A stretch of DNA of 64,000 bases, from contig JBAKBP010007976.1 in the NCBI GenBank assembly GCA_037953745.1, positions 31,054-95,053 of the forward strand. Reading direction: 5' to 3'. Under the pieces are notes generated by a model. That model was given only the letters and a program-made list of their open reading frames with translations, did no database searches and had not been told where the DNA came from. The position numbers and the translations under genes were made by a program. The DNA is from Lithodes maja. Taxonomy: Eukaryota > Arthropoda > Malacostraca > Decapoda > Lithodidae. Of this stretch, positions 20,794 through 31,172 are shown piece after piece; the first letter of the stretch is position 1; every line of letters starts with the position of its first letter.

Positions 20794-22692
20794 TGTGACG
20801 CTTCTGCATAGTAGCCACGTGCGGGCATGCGCGCGCGTCGGCTGCCCAGCCGTTTAGAAACCGGCTGGTGGCAGCCGGCCGACCGGCTTTTCCTTAGTAT
20901 ATATCCTACGACAATGTAACTAATGTCTGGGATATTCTTATGTTGTTTCACAGCTTGTAGCTGCCCTTATACTTAACCAACGCATCTTAGTATATTTTAT
21001 TCTCGATAGTTGATTGTTTCATTATAATATATAAGATGTAAGTCTAGTGAGAGTGGTAGGAGACGAGCGGGAGAGAGAGAACGGCTGGGGGACGTTGCTT
21101 CGTGCGGAGAGTCTAGCTTGGGACGAGCCTGATGTTGCCACATGCATTCGATTGCAGCGTTAGGCTTAGTTTTGACTCACGCACGGGATAGAGGATTTTG
21201 ACCCGGCAACTGTGTTGAGTGTTGCCAAGCATGGGATGTATTCTGCATGCCTAGGGCGGGGTCCAGACAGATTCAAGACTCAGAGCTCGCCTCACTGTCG
21301 TACCCTTCGGACCCCCTTGATATCTATCCCTCTCAACCCCACTTAGAAACTTTCTCTCTTACTTTGTATACCTTCCTTCCACTACTTCACCAATCTATTT
21401 AATTATCCCATCCCCTTGATAGACCTTATATCTATTATTGTATTAACGACGAGCTCTCAGATAACTAGATAGGATTTTGGGCCTTATGCAGAGAATTTAT
21501 TGTTAATGAGACCTAGGAAGCTTTTTTGTTGTCTCATATTTGGTGGTTTCATGCTTGCTAGTGTGTTCTTGTGTCAGGTTAGCAGGGGCTAGACCGGAGG
21601 GGAGGCTTTTTGCGATCCTTTAAGTAAAGTCTGCTGGTGCGAGTCCTGTGGACCCGCACGACTTTACTAGGATACCCGTGGGAGTCTGGGGGCATTTTCT
21701 TGTCTGTGTCCCTGTGTGTCTAGTGTTGTGTTGTGTGAGGGCCCTTGCCTAGTCCACTCAGCACTGCGCTAGCACGTCTTGCTTTTGTTTTAGGGTCGCC
21801 AGGAGAGAGTCAGATACTTGCGATCTGAGTCTCTCAAGAGAGCACCCTTTCAATTAGAGTAATTTGGCGCACAGACCTGGGAACGTCCCTAGGCTAGAGC
21901 AGGTGGCTCAGCCCGGGTATCCGAAGCCTATATCCTTCCGGCTAGACCTCTGCCACCTGGCAGATTAACAGCTAGGGGTTTATCATCTCTGTATGCTTGT
22001 TATTGTGCCACAGTTTACCGTTTTTGTTTGCATTGTGAGTCAGGGTGTGGCTTAGAGACTCTGTCCGAGCAGGCTTGCCTGACTAAGAGTGAGAAGCACA
22101 CCTGTATGTGGGTATGTTGCGAGTTGCTGCCTTTATTTAATTATACCTATGCCATTATACACTGTATGGCCTATCACTAGTATTTATTCCTGCTTATGAG
22201 TTAAGAGTTCTCTAAATCCGTAACGTATTTTCTTTGCTAAGCATCAGATCCTACAGTAGCCGCATGCAGTTTAGAAACCCGCATCTTGTCTACCTGTACG
22301 ATGTTTTGAGGACTGTTTGCTTTCACCTTCTTTCACGCAGGGGTGATTAGTTGTATTAATTAACGTAACGTTAAATGTACTTTCTTCTAGTTTGTTATTA
22401 AATTGTTTCTGCAATTTAATTCCGTGATCTATCTTTTCCTTGAAGCTTTAAGTCAACTTAATTGTGTGATCTTTTATATAGCCTGCTTGACTCTCAGCAG
22501 TCTATAGTGCGTGCACCCTGTAAGCGAGTCATAGGATACCTCATTGTCCAGGCAGGACTCTTGACGGTTTAGGGTGGTTTGTTGCCTGGGTTTATAGATA
22601 AGGGTTGGATCTAGCGTTTTCCGTTGTTGCTTGTTGCCGCATACCTAATCCAATAGAAAGAGCCCAGTGTTTATATATCCCAGGACGTAACA
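20794..22692 (+). repeat. Gypsy-B 3' LTR
   Basis: Starts TGTGACGCTTCTGCATAG and ends CAGGACGTAACA, followed by the right AACC duplication at 22693-22696. It is nearly identical to 13248-15143. Confidence 0.95.
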
Positions 22693-22696
22693 AACC

Positions 22697-23603
22697 CTAG
22701 AGCTCCCGTTACTCCCTAGCTGAATTCCCGTTATTCAGGTATTGACTCAAGTCGACTTCGATCCAAAGGCACGTTATTAGTTTCTAATTTACTATAGTGT
22801 ATTCCGAGCCCTGCTGTGTCTACTGTGGAGACCAGGGCCTAATAAATCAATCGTTATTTACCTATTTAACAAAAGTGATATTCTTTATCTATCCTTAAGA
22901 ATTGAACACGTTCACTGGGCCTATTTTGTCTACTCCTGAGACCAAGGCATTAATACATATAATCTCTTTACTACTATTTCCTATATCTTACATTAACTCA
23001 TATGACAACGACGTCGTTACAACAAGGGTACCTCAATACTCTCTGAATATACAATAAATTCCTACAAATGAACCGGCCGGAATTACAAGTTAGTTAGATT
23101 TCCCCCTTAAATACAATCTTGGGTTCTATTACACAGTTACTCAAATGAACAGGTTGTTTACACTATTTACCTTGATAAATCTAGTTGATAACTCGTTCCG
23201 ATTATACGCTCACGCAATCCTATTACAAATAAGCTATATTCACAATAAACACTTAATCAATAATATTTCTTAAATGGGTAAACTATACCTCAAAACCTCT
23301 ACACGGAAAAGATTCACGGTTATAATCCTTTATATAACTTCTTACGAATACATTACTATACTAGACGTGACGTCCTTAACGCTCCCCCAAAACTGACCCA
23401 ATTGTCCTCTCAAATGATAATGGATATAGTTTCCTTTTTTAACGAATGAGTTCGTTATTTATATGGACTAGTGTCCTTTCCTACCTATAACTGACCTATC
23501 GGGCAACTAACCAAAACTGTTTTCCCCTGAGCCTATTGGTTGCTCCTCTGTCTTTGAAAGTTGATCTCCCCCCCCCCCATTTTTTACTTTATACTTAAAT
23601 CTT
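22697..23603. other. AT-rich stretch, probably rest of the Gypsy-A 5' region
   Basis: No gene seen. Before Gypsy-B inserted, this sequence was continuous with 12991-13247. Two short related segments, GAGCCCTGCTGTGTCTACTG near 22807 and GGGCCTATTTTGTCTACTCC near 22917, are each followed by GAGACCA and lie about 110 bp apart. A poly-C run is at 23569-23578. Confidence 0.4.
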
Positions 23604-23646
23604 TCCTATCAGATCCAATCTAATTACAACTCTCGGCATTACGCCT

Positions 23647-24936
23647 TTGCTAACAAAAATAACTATTCTTAATACATCATCCTTTTATTTCAACTCCTCT
23701 GAATTCTCAACTTTATGGCTCAAACTATCCTGTCATTCTCATACTAAATATTTCTGTGCTGTCTATCTTTCCACTAACTCTACCGACTTTCCCAAATTCT
23801 TCGACTATCAAACTCTAAATTGGAACACATTCTATCTATCTCTCCCTTCTCTGAAATCTCCATCTTAGGAGATTTCAACGTTCACCACCGCCAATGGCTC
23901 TCCTCTCACTCTACCGACCCACCTGGTGTACAAGCCTACGTCTTTTCTATCATAAATGACCTAGAGCAGCTGGTCCAGCAACCCTTCCCGTATTCCGGAT
24001 CGCTTCGGAGATCGGCCCAACATTCTTGACTTATTTCTGACTTCTAACCCTTCTTCTTATACGGTCAATCTTTTCTCTCCTTTGGGCTCCTCCGACCATA
24101 AACTTATCTCCGTCACCTGTCCTATCTCTTCAGTATGGCCATCCGATCTTCCCAGCCGGCGGCGCTTGTGGCACTTTGGCGCTGCCGACTGGGAGGCTCT
24201 CCGGCAGTACTTATTCGATTTCCCATGGAATGACTTCTGCTTCCGTGGCCGAGGACCCTCGGAGAGTGCTGAACGCATTACCGAGGTAATCCTCTCGGGC
24301 ATGGAAGCGTACATCCCATTTTCTTTCTCTCAGTCTAATGCAAAAAAATCTTGGTTTATTCACGCTTGTTCTACTGCTGTCCACAACAAGGAGGAAGCAT
24401 TCAAACGGTACCGATGCCTTAAAACTCAAGAATCTCATTCTTCCTATGTTTCTGCCTGGAATAGAGCCAAATCTGTTCTTCGACTTGCCAAGCACTCTTT
24501 CATCAATAATAAATGCACTGAACTATCCAACTCTAGCTCTTCCCAAGCTTTCTGGCATCTAGCCAAAAATCTCTCCAACAACTTTTCTTCCTCGTCTTTC
24601 CCGCCCCTTTTCCACTCAGATGGCACAACCATCACCTCTTCCTCTGACAAAGCTGAACTCTTTGCTCAAACTTTTGCCAGAAACTCTACCTTGGATGATT
24701 CCGGTGCTATTCCTCCCTCTGCACCCCCCTCTCTCCTACTTATGCCTAATATCCTAATCTCTTCTAAAGATGTACTTTCTACCCTCTCTGGGCTTAATAC
24801 TAAGAAGGGGTACTGTCCAGACGGTGTTCCTCCTGTTGTACTTAAAAACTGTGCTTCTGTGCTGACCCCCTGCCTAGGCAAACTATTTCGTCTCTGTCTC
24901 TCCTCTAAAATGTCTTTCCTTCTTGCTGGAAGTTTG
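23647..24936 (+). pseudogene. LINE-B endonuclease and linker
   Basis: Three frames together read FYFNSSEFSTLWLKL, ILGDFNVHHRQWLSSHSTDP (catalytic Asp and Asn), PNILDLFLTSNPSSYTVNLF and SDHKLISVTCPIS (catalytic Asp-His), then a Ser-rich linker with WFIHACSTAVHNKEEAFKRY and DKAELFAQTFARNSTLDDSG, ending in LNTKKGYCPDGVPPVVLKNC, the start of the fingers. The enzyme nicks target DNA. Frame changes lie near 23870 and 24030. Confidence 0.82.
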
Positions 24937-26303
24937 CTCTCATTCAACCTGTCCCAAAGAAGGGTGACCACTCTCAACCCTCCAACTATCGTCCAATTGC
25001 TCTTATCTCTTGTATCTCTAAAGTTTTTGAAACTATTCTTGCTTCCAAATTTCTTAAGCATTTCTCTTCTCATAATCTGCTCTCAGATCGCCAGTATGGC
25101 TTCCTTAAGCGTCGCTCTACTGGTGATCTTCTTTCATATCTTACTAACTCTTGGTCATCCAACTTTCGGGACTTCGGTGAGACTTTTTCTGTTGCACTAG
25201 ACATATCGAAGGCCTTCGATAGAGTCTGGCACAAATCTTTAATTTCCTAACTGCCCTCCATCAGTTTCTGTCCCTCCAACTGTGCCTTTGTCTCTAATTT
25301 CCTTTCTGGCCGTTCCATAGCTGCGGCTGTGGACGGCCATCGCTCAATTCCTCATCCTATCAACTCCGATGTTCCTCAGGGTTCTGTCCTATCTCCTATT
25401 CTCTTTCTAATTTTCATAATTGATCTTCTCAACTGTACATCTAGTCCCATCCATTCATATGCAGACGACTCTACTTTACACCACTCAATTAGTTTTCCAG
25501 AACGCCCCAGCCAGCAGTCCCTCAAAAGTAAACCTAATGAAGCTATAAAATGCTTATCTTCTGATCTAGCTACTATTTCCAATTGGGGTAGAGAAAACCT
25601 TGTTAAATTTAATGCTTCCAAAACTCAATTTATCCATCTTACTACCCGTCAGGAACCTCTAGAGGACTATCCCTTATTCTTCAACAATACAAAAATCAAC
25701 CCTTCATCTTCCCTCAATGTTCTCGGTGTCTCTTTTTCTTCTGCTCTCACTTGGAAAGACCATATTACCAGTCTCGCTAAGGCAGCCTCCCAGAAGCTGG
25801 GTGTTCTCAACCGCCTCAAGGGGTTCTTTACCCCTGCACAGCTAATTGCTCTGTACAGAGGCACAGTGCGTCCTTGTATGGAGTATTGTTCACATGAGTG
25901 GGGAGGATCCTCTCACACCGCACTCCTAGATAAAGTAGAAAGGAAAGCTTTTCGTATCATTAACTCCCGTCCACTCACCAGTTCTCTGCAATCTCTCTCT
26001 CTTCGCCGCAATGTTGCATCTCTCTCACTATTCTATCGCTACTACAATAATCAGTGTTCCTCGGAGCTTTCCCAGTGTATACCACCTCCTCTACGTAGGG
26101 TACGTAGTACCCGCCTTGCAACACAATCCCAGCCCTACTCTGTGCAACTCTCCAACCCAAGAGTGAAACGCTATACTCAGACGTTCTTTTATTCAACTGC
26201 TGAGCTCTGGAACTCTCTCCCAGAATCAGTCTTTCCCTCTTCCTATGACTTAAATTGCTTCAAACTCCGTGTGTCCACGCATTTTAGCTCGAACGTCCCT
26301 TGA
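24937..26303 (+). pseudogene. LINE-B reverse transcriptase
   Basis: In one frame from about 24947: VPKKGDHSQPSNYRPIALIS, LSDRQYGFLKRRSTGDLLSY, FSVALDISKAFDRVWHKSLI, then TAA (25248-25250). The same frame resumes to give DVPQGSVLSPILFLIFIIDL, YADDSTLHHS, and the C-terminal blocks LGVSFSSALTWKDHITSLAK, PCMEYCSHEWGGSSHTALLD and LWNSLPESVFPSSYDLNCFK. The catalytic Asp residues are present, but the stop and the upstream shift disable it. Confidence 0.88.
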
Positions 26304-26401
26304 TTTCGGCCCTGTTACTCTTTGAAATCTGTGGGAGGCACTCGCTGCAGGCAGTTATGCCTTTTGTCTCCCTCATTCACATAAAAAAAAAAAAAAAAAA
26401 A

Positions 26402-26712
26402 ATGCACACATAAGTCTAGGAACTTTTCTCTTTAGTCTGTCCTATAAGGACACATCAATTATTATTGGAACCACTAGGTTAGTCAAGCATTTTCTCTCTT
26501 TCTTTTTAATTCTTGTTCTGGCCCAATATGGGTCCTTAAAAAATATATCTTTTGTCTGTGGTCAAGTGTATGTGCTGGAACTGTTTTTACCACCACTGAG
26601 CTGGCCAATAGCTCTTCTGATTGTCCTTACTCCCGTCCACTAATTGTCGTCCCTCTTGAATCGCTTGGCTGTGAGTGTGTAAACCAGCGATGTGACGACA
26701 GGCGGCCGGATA
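26402..26712. other. Spacer without recognised feature
   Basis: Ordinary mixed sequence between the LINE-B poly-A tail and repeat R1 copy 2. Nothing supported. Confidence 0.4.
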
Positions 26713-26894
26713 CTTAAGGTGTATCTTCCTAGTGGGCGACAGTGAGGATAATTCAGGGGTGGTCTGTGCTGGAATTTTAGGTGGGGGCAGGGTAGCTGGA
26801 ATGGTTGGCTCAGAGTTCCCTTGAGTGCCCGAGCGAGAGAGAGTAAGCGGGTTGCAGGAAACTAAACCAGTGAGTTCCGAGGGGTAAATGACCC

Positions 26895-28118
26895 CAGTAA
26901 CAACAACAACAAATGAATATAGAAAAGATGGGTGTGGGTGAAAGAAGGGAAGTTGTTATTGGTGTAGTAAGAGAGAAAGTGAAAAAGTAGGAGGATAAAG
27001 AGTGTCGGGGCTTGACCCAACTTGCGTGAGTTGTTGATTTTAGTTTGGGGGTTTAGGAGAGGCACTGTTGGTATTGAGACACATTTTCCGAGAGCTTCAG
27101 TATGGCACGTCAAGAAGGGTTGGAGATAAAAATGGGTGGTAAGGCAAAAAGATAATTAATTTAGGGTGGTAAAAGTTATTTTGGTGAAGTGAGATTCAGA
27201 AGCTCTGATCGGTCAAGAGTGGCATGGAGGCTGGGCTGTGGACGAGCCGGCATGCCCCACCGCCTCTACCAGTCTGGACGAATCAGAGGAGTCTGGGTGA
27301 ATTTGAATATAAAATTTGGTAATGGAGAATGTTTTAATGATGGTCTGGCAATTTTGGATGGTAAGGGTCTAAAGTGGGGCAGCAAGGCATGGTTGTCAAC
27401 TGCCGAGTCTAGAGAAGATTGCACTGTCTTATGAAGAGCATAATTTACTTTAGTTTTTATTGTGTATTTGTGAAAGAATTAGAAATTTTGGCTGGTAGGT
27501 GAGTAAAAGGAGTGGTGAAAATTGAGTGTGAGTTTGTGGTGTAACAAAGTTATTATGTGAATAGGGGATTGGGAGCCTCTCTGTTGATTGGATGCAAGAG
27601 GTTCGACCAGGGACGGATGGGTTGAGTGATATTATTAAAAATTTGGACAAAGTTATTAAAGGTCTCAAGTTTTTCAAGTTGTTTATTAGCCAGAAAGTTG
27701 TTGTAGACATTAAGTGGAGGGATGCGGGAGAGTTCATGCAAGTGTTCCGATGTTTGGAACTCATACCACCGAGTTCCATGGATCCACCTCAGTGCTCTGT
27801 TCTGAATTCTTTGAAGTTTAATTTTGTGGGAGTTTGCCAAAAGAGTGCTGGTCAGTGGGGCATATGAAAGTAGCGGTCTAATTAGGGCTTTGTACAAATG
27901 GGTTTTAGTTTTGATGGAGGCATTTTGAAAACGGAAAAGTGATTGAAATGATTTTGAAGCAATGGGGATAATCTGATTTGCATGACGATGAAAGAGAAGT
28001 TTTTTGTCAAAGGTTAGGCCGAGTACTTTGTTAGTGGGTGAGACAGTTACTGGGATGCGATCGAGAGGAGGTGCGCGGGAGTTGAGGAATAGTGGTCTAG
28101 GACGTAGGTAACCAGTGG
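26895..28118 (-). mobile_element. LINE-C 3' portion, Jockey-group-like
   Basis: A minus-strand 5'-truncated LINE: reverse transcriptase C-terminal region (28110-27553), about 650 bp of 3' UTR and a (GTT)n tail on its own strand (26893-26910). It inserted into R1. The coding part reads PTNKVLGLTFDKKLLFHRHA, THLYKALIRPLLSYAPLTST and RIQNRALRWIHGTRWYEF, ending PNPLFT. No palm motif remains. Confidence 0.75.
27553..28118 (-). pseudogene. LINE-C reverse transcriptase C-terminal fragment
   Basis: A minus open frame continues from R1 sequence into LINE-C at about 28118. Blocks SRAPPLDRIPVTVSPTNKVL, LYKALIRPLLSYAPL and KIKLQRIQNRALRWIHGTRW match the thumb and C-terminal region of Jockey/I-group LINEs, after the YADD palm. 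The frame is intact to its own stop, so decay is mainly 5' truncation. Confidence 0.75.
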
Positions 28119-28668
28119 ATATTCCTCCCCTTGCTTTATAGTCCCGCCTCCCGCTCTCCCGCGCTGTGATATGCTGAGCGGCTTGCACGGCAGTCCGCTC
28201 GCTTTGATTTCTCGCTTTCTCTACCTCCACTCTTTTCTCTTCATAATAAGTTCCTGGAAGCTGGTTGCAAATGTTTTGCAGTGGCTTACGGGAGTATAGG
28301 GCTAGCACCAAGGTATTGAATCTATTGCAACCAGAGGAAACTGTCCGGGAAGAGAACGAGAGCGAATTTAGAGGTGAGGTGGAGAGTTCAGCTTTGTGCT
28401 CCAAAAATGGAGGCCACTGATTGGCTGGCTGGGAAGGTGTGGCATGTTGATGTTTAGAACTGTCAAAATCAGCTGGCGAGGCAAGCAAGTAGAAGGGAGC
28501 GCGGTGATTGGTGGAGGGCTTTTCTACTTTAATAATAATTCACAAAGACAGCGAATCCCGGAATAGGAAGCGGCTCTTTGACTATTACGGTACAGTTTTG
28601 TGCATTGATGACTGCTTTGATCTTGTCTAGGATCCAGAAGGGGGACGCACAGGTTGAGTGATGATAAG

Positions 28669-28669
<1 letters not shown>

Positions 28670-28705
<36 letters not shown>

Positions 28706-28716
28706 AGTGGTAGTAC
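28670..28716 (+). repeat. (AGT/GGT)n trinucleotide repeat
   Basis: GAGTAGTAGTAGTAGTAGTA passes into GTGGTGGTGGTAGTAGTA, a short impure trinucleotide array. Confidence 0.9.
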
Positions 28717-28756
28717 CCTAGAGAATATTGACACCTAAATTCGGCGATATGTCATA

Positions 28757-29014
28757 GGGAGAGACTTCTTATAATCCCCAAGCTGATAGAGTGAAACGTC
28801 TTAGAATCCTCAAACTGATAGGGTGAAACGTTTTATAATCCTCAAGCTGATAGGGTGAAACGTCCTATAATCCTCAAGCAGATAGGGTTAAACGCCATAT
28901 AATACTCAAACTAATAGGGTCAAACGTCATATGATTTTTAAACTGGTAGGGTAAAACGTCTGATAATTGTCAATTTAATAGGCTAAACCGTCTCAATATC
29001 GCCAAACTATTAAG
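28757..29014 (+). repeat. 32-bp minisatellite, about eight units
   Basis: The block GTGAAACGTC or a variant starts at 28791, 28823, 28855, 28887, 28919, 28951 and 28982, a spacing of 32 bases throughout except for one base at the end. Each is followed by a TATAATCCTCAAGCTGATAGG-like stretch. Units degrade toward the right. Units abut without unique spacers, so this is a minisatellite and not a CRISPR array. Confidence 0.9.
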
Positions 29015-29697
29015 GTAGGGACGAAACAAAAGAGATCAAGCCTAGAGTCACACAATTTGTGTTATTAATATTTTGTATTAAGTAACATTTACAAGGCATT
29101 TGGTCCTTTGAAATCCCGAACGACATTATAATTATACCATGAATAACCTAAACATTCTCTCTCTCTCACGCAAATCTCAGCTGAAAGCAATAACTCGGAA
29201 ACAGTTTAGTTATCATAACCTTTTATTCGTTGTAGAGAACGAATGCTAATTTTAAGCATATGATGATAGCAAAAAATAGAAAGAACTTTATCTGTACATA
29301 GATATTAATCCTTTTGAGATCTGATTACGCATTTCTTTTCTGTGTTCTGGCTGTTAATGGACGATTTTATACAGATGAAACCAGAGGGTTAATTGATATC
29401 GTCTTAACCCTTATAATTGTCACACTTCCTTATTTTCCTGTATACAGTCGTTTAATGCTAGTCAGAATATACTGCTAAAATACGTCATAATCTCCAAAGG
29501 GTTAAAAGTACGTTCGGGGAAAACAAGAAAGATGAGTTTAATGTTTGGGTTCATGACAAATAAATGCTTGGCAATATCTCAGGAGCATTCCTATCTCACA
29601 GATCTGAGTACTGGTTCGAACGCTCAGAAAAGGGAAATATGAGCATCATTTTAGCTTGTTTTATGGAAAATGTGTTCACTAGTATGGGAGAAGGGAA
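29015..29697. other. AT-rich spacer
   Basis: No gene or element recognised. The composition is AT-rich with no extended open frame. Confidence 0.4.
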
Positions 29698-30372
29698 GTG
29701 CGCCTGATGACTGTCTCCTTTTCTTCTGCTTTCACTTGGAAGGACCATATTACCAGTCTTGCTAAGGCAGCCTCCCAGAAGCTGAGTGTGCTCAACTGCC
29801 TCAAGGGGTTCTTTTCCCCTGCGCATCTTCTGGTTCTGTACAGGGGCGCAGTGTGTCCTTGTATTAAGTATTATTCACATATGTGGGGAGGATCCTCTCT
29901 CACCGCACTCCTAGACAAAGTAGAAAGGAAAGCCTTTTGTATCATTAACTCCCGTCCACTCACCAATTCTCTGCAATCTCTCTCTCTTCGCCACAATGTT
30001 GCATCTCTCTCACTATTCTATCGCTACTACAATAATCAGTGTTCCTCCGAACTTTCCCAGTGTATACCACCTCTACGTGGGGTACGTAGTGCCCGTCTTG
30101 CAACACAATCACACCCCTACTCTGTGCAACTCTCCAACCCAAGAGTGAAATGCTATTCTCAGTCTTTCTTTTATTCAACTGCTGAGCTCTGGAACTCTCT
30201 CCCCGAATCAGTCTTTCCCTCTTCCTATGACTTAAATTGTTTCAAACTCTGTGTGTCCAGGCATTTTGGCTCGAACGTCCCTTGATTTTGACCCTGTCAC
30301 TCTTTCAACTCTGGGGGAGGCACTCGCTACAGGCAGCTCTGCCTTTTGTCTCCCTCACTCACATAGAACAAA
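29698..30372 (+). mobile_element. LINE-B, 5'-truncated copy
   Basis: The frame 29698-30285 matches the end of LINE-B: FSSAFTWKDHITSLAKAASQ, KGFFSPAHLLVLYRGAV, NNQCSSELSQCIPPL and LWNSLPESVFPSSYDLNCFK, then the family 3' UTR and a short A-rich tail. The frame is intact from the truncation point but lacks endonuclease and palm. Confidence 0.85.
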
Positions 30373-30449
30373 AAATATATCACCCATTATAAGGGTAAAG
30401 GGGAGAGAGGAGTGTGTGGTAATCACCAGGGGATATGCCTTTTAAGCAT

Positions 30450-31172
30450 AGTAGTGAAGATGTACAGTAGGGTAGTGATCTTGAGAGTGAGAACGAGAAC
30501 GGAGAAATGGGTAGATAGGTGAGGAGCAGGGCAGGTTTAGGAAGGGAAGAGGGTGTGTAGACCAGATTTTGTCATTGAAATGTGTTGTGGAGAAATATCT
30601 GGAGAAAAGACAAAAGTTGCATGCTGCCTTTATGGACTTGGAGAAGACCTACAAAAGAGTTGATAGAGAAGGTCTATGGAAAGTATTGACAATATACGGA
30701 GTAGCTGCCAAGTTGCGAAAAGTGGTGAAACACATGTATGGTGGTGCAAAGGTGGCAGTATGTGAGGAGAATGAACAGAGCAAGTTCTTTGATCTGAATG
30801 TTGGGTTAAAGCAAGGGTGTGTGATGTCCTCATGGTTGTTCACTATATAATATTGATGGAACCATGAAAGAAATACAAGGAAGAGCAGTGGTTGTTGGTG
30901 TACCGCTGATAAGAAAAGGAAATAAGTGGAAGTTGCTATTACTGCTGTTTGCTGACGATACAGTTCTGATGAGTGATAGTGAGTGGGAGTTGCAGTGTCT
31001 GGTAAATATGTTTGAAACATTGTGTGAAAAACGGAATCTGAAGGTAAATGCGGGGAAGAGCAAGGTTATGGTATTTGAAAGGGGTGAGGTGAGGTTGAAC
31101 AGTCAGGTTATGGAGAATGTCATCTCATTTAAGTAATTGGGCAGTGTGTTGAGTAAAGATAGGAGTATGGAT
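30450..31172 (+). mobile_element. LINE-D copy 1, left part (split by Gypsy-S)
   Basis: Reverse transcriptase sequence: QKLHAAFMDLEKTYKRVDRE, NVGLKQGCVMSSWLFTI, then in the next frame MKEIQGRAVVVGVPLIRKGN and LLFADDTVLMSD, GKSKVMVFERGEV, up to LGSVLSKDRSM. A frameshift lies near 30848 and a TAA near 31135. The match resumes at 40415 after Gypsy-S. The first catalytic segment has T where A is usual (EKTYKR for EKAYDR), so this copy is inactive. Confidence 0.85.
31169..31172. repeat. Target duplication GGAT, left of Gypsy-S
   Basis: GGAT precedes TGTTACG and recurs at 40411-40414 directly after GTCACA. It falls within a LINE-D codon pair, which proves the insertion point. Confidence 0.92.

Larger units (their letters stand above)
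13248..22692 (+). mobile_element. Gypsy-B, full-length Gmr1-like Ty3/gypsy element, inactive
   Basis: A complete 9445-bp insertion: AACC duplication (13244-13247, 22693-22696), LTRs of 1896 and 1899 bp beginning TGTGACG and ending CGTAACA, a primer-binding site, a polypurine tract, and gag, protease, integrase, reverse transcriptase and RNase H in that order. Integrase before reverse transcriptase is the Gmr1-like arrangement. The LTRs differ at roughly two dozen places by eye, about 1 percent. Internal frames are broken at several points, so the copy cannot make all its proteins, although it inserted fairly recently. Confidence 0.93.
23604..26401 (+). mobile_element. LINE-B, Jockey/I-group-like non-LTR retrotransposon, decayed
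   Basis: Endonuclease (GDFNVHHRQW near 23872; SSDHKLISV near 24091), linker and reverse transcriptase (LDISKAFDRVWH near 25200; DVPQGSVLSPILF; SYADDSTLHHS near 25458) are in order, followed by a C-terminal part, a 110-bp 3' UTR and a poly-A tail (26382-26401). Frames change near 23870, 24030 and 24925, and TAA at 25248-25250 interrupts the palm. The 5' end is truncated. The clade is inferred from motifs. Three other 3' pieces of the family occur in the window. Confidence 0.85.
26713..28531 (-). repeat. Repeat R1, copy 2, split by LINE-C
   Basis: 26713-26894 matches 3145-3326, and 28119-28531 matches 3333-3745. The break falls at GACCCCAGYAAC. The copy keeps the GATTGG-type (inverted CCAAT) sites, such as GGTGATTGGTGGAGGG at 28502-28517, but one earlier site reads GATATGCT. 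Beyond 28531 it diverges from copy 1. Confidence 0.8.

Noticed and set aside
3145..28531. R1 copies as terminal repeats of one giant element
   Set aside because: The copies are in the same orientation but lack shared borders or target duplications, and complete unrelated elements lie between them.
28757..29014. CRISPR-like regular repeat
   Set aside because: Units follow each other without unique spacers, have graded decay and lie in eukaryotic repeat DNA.
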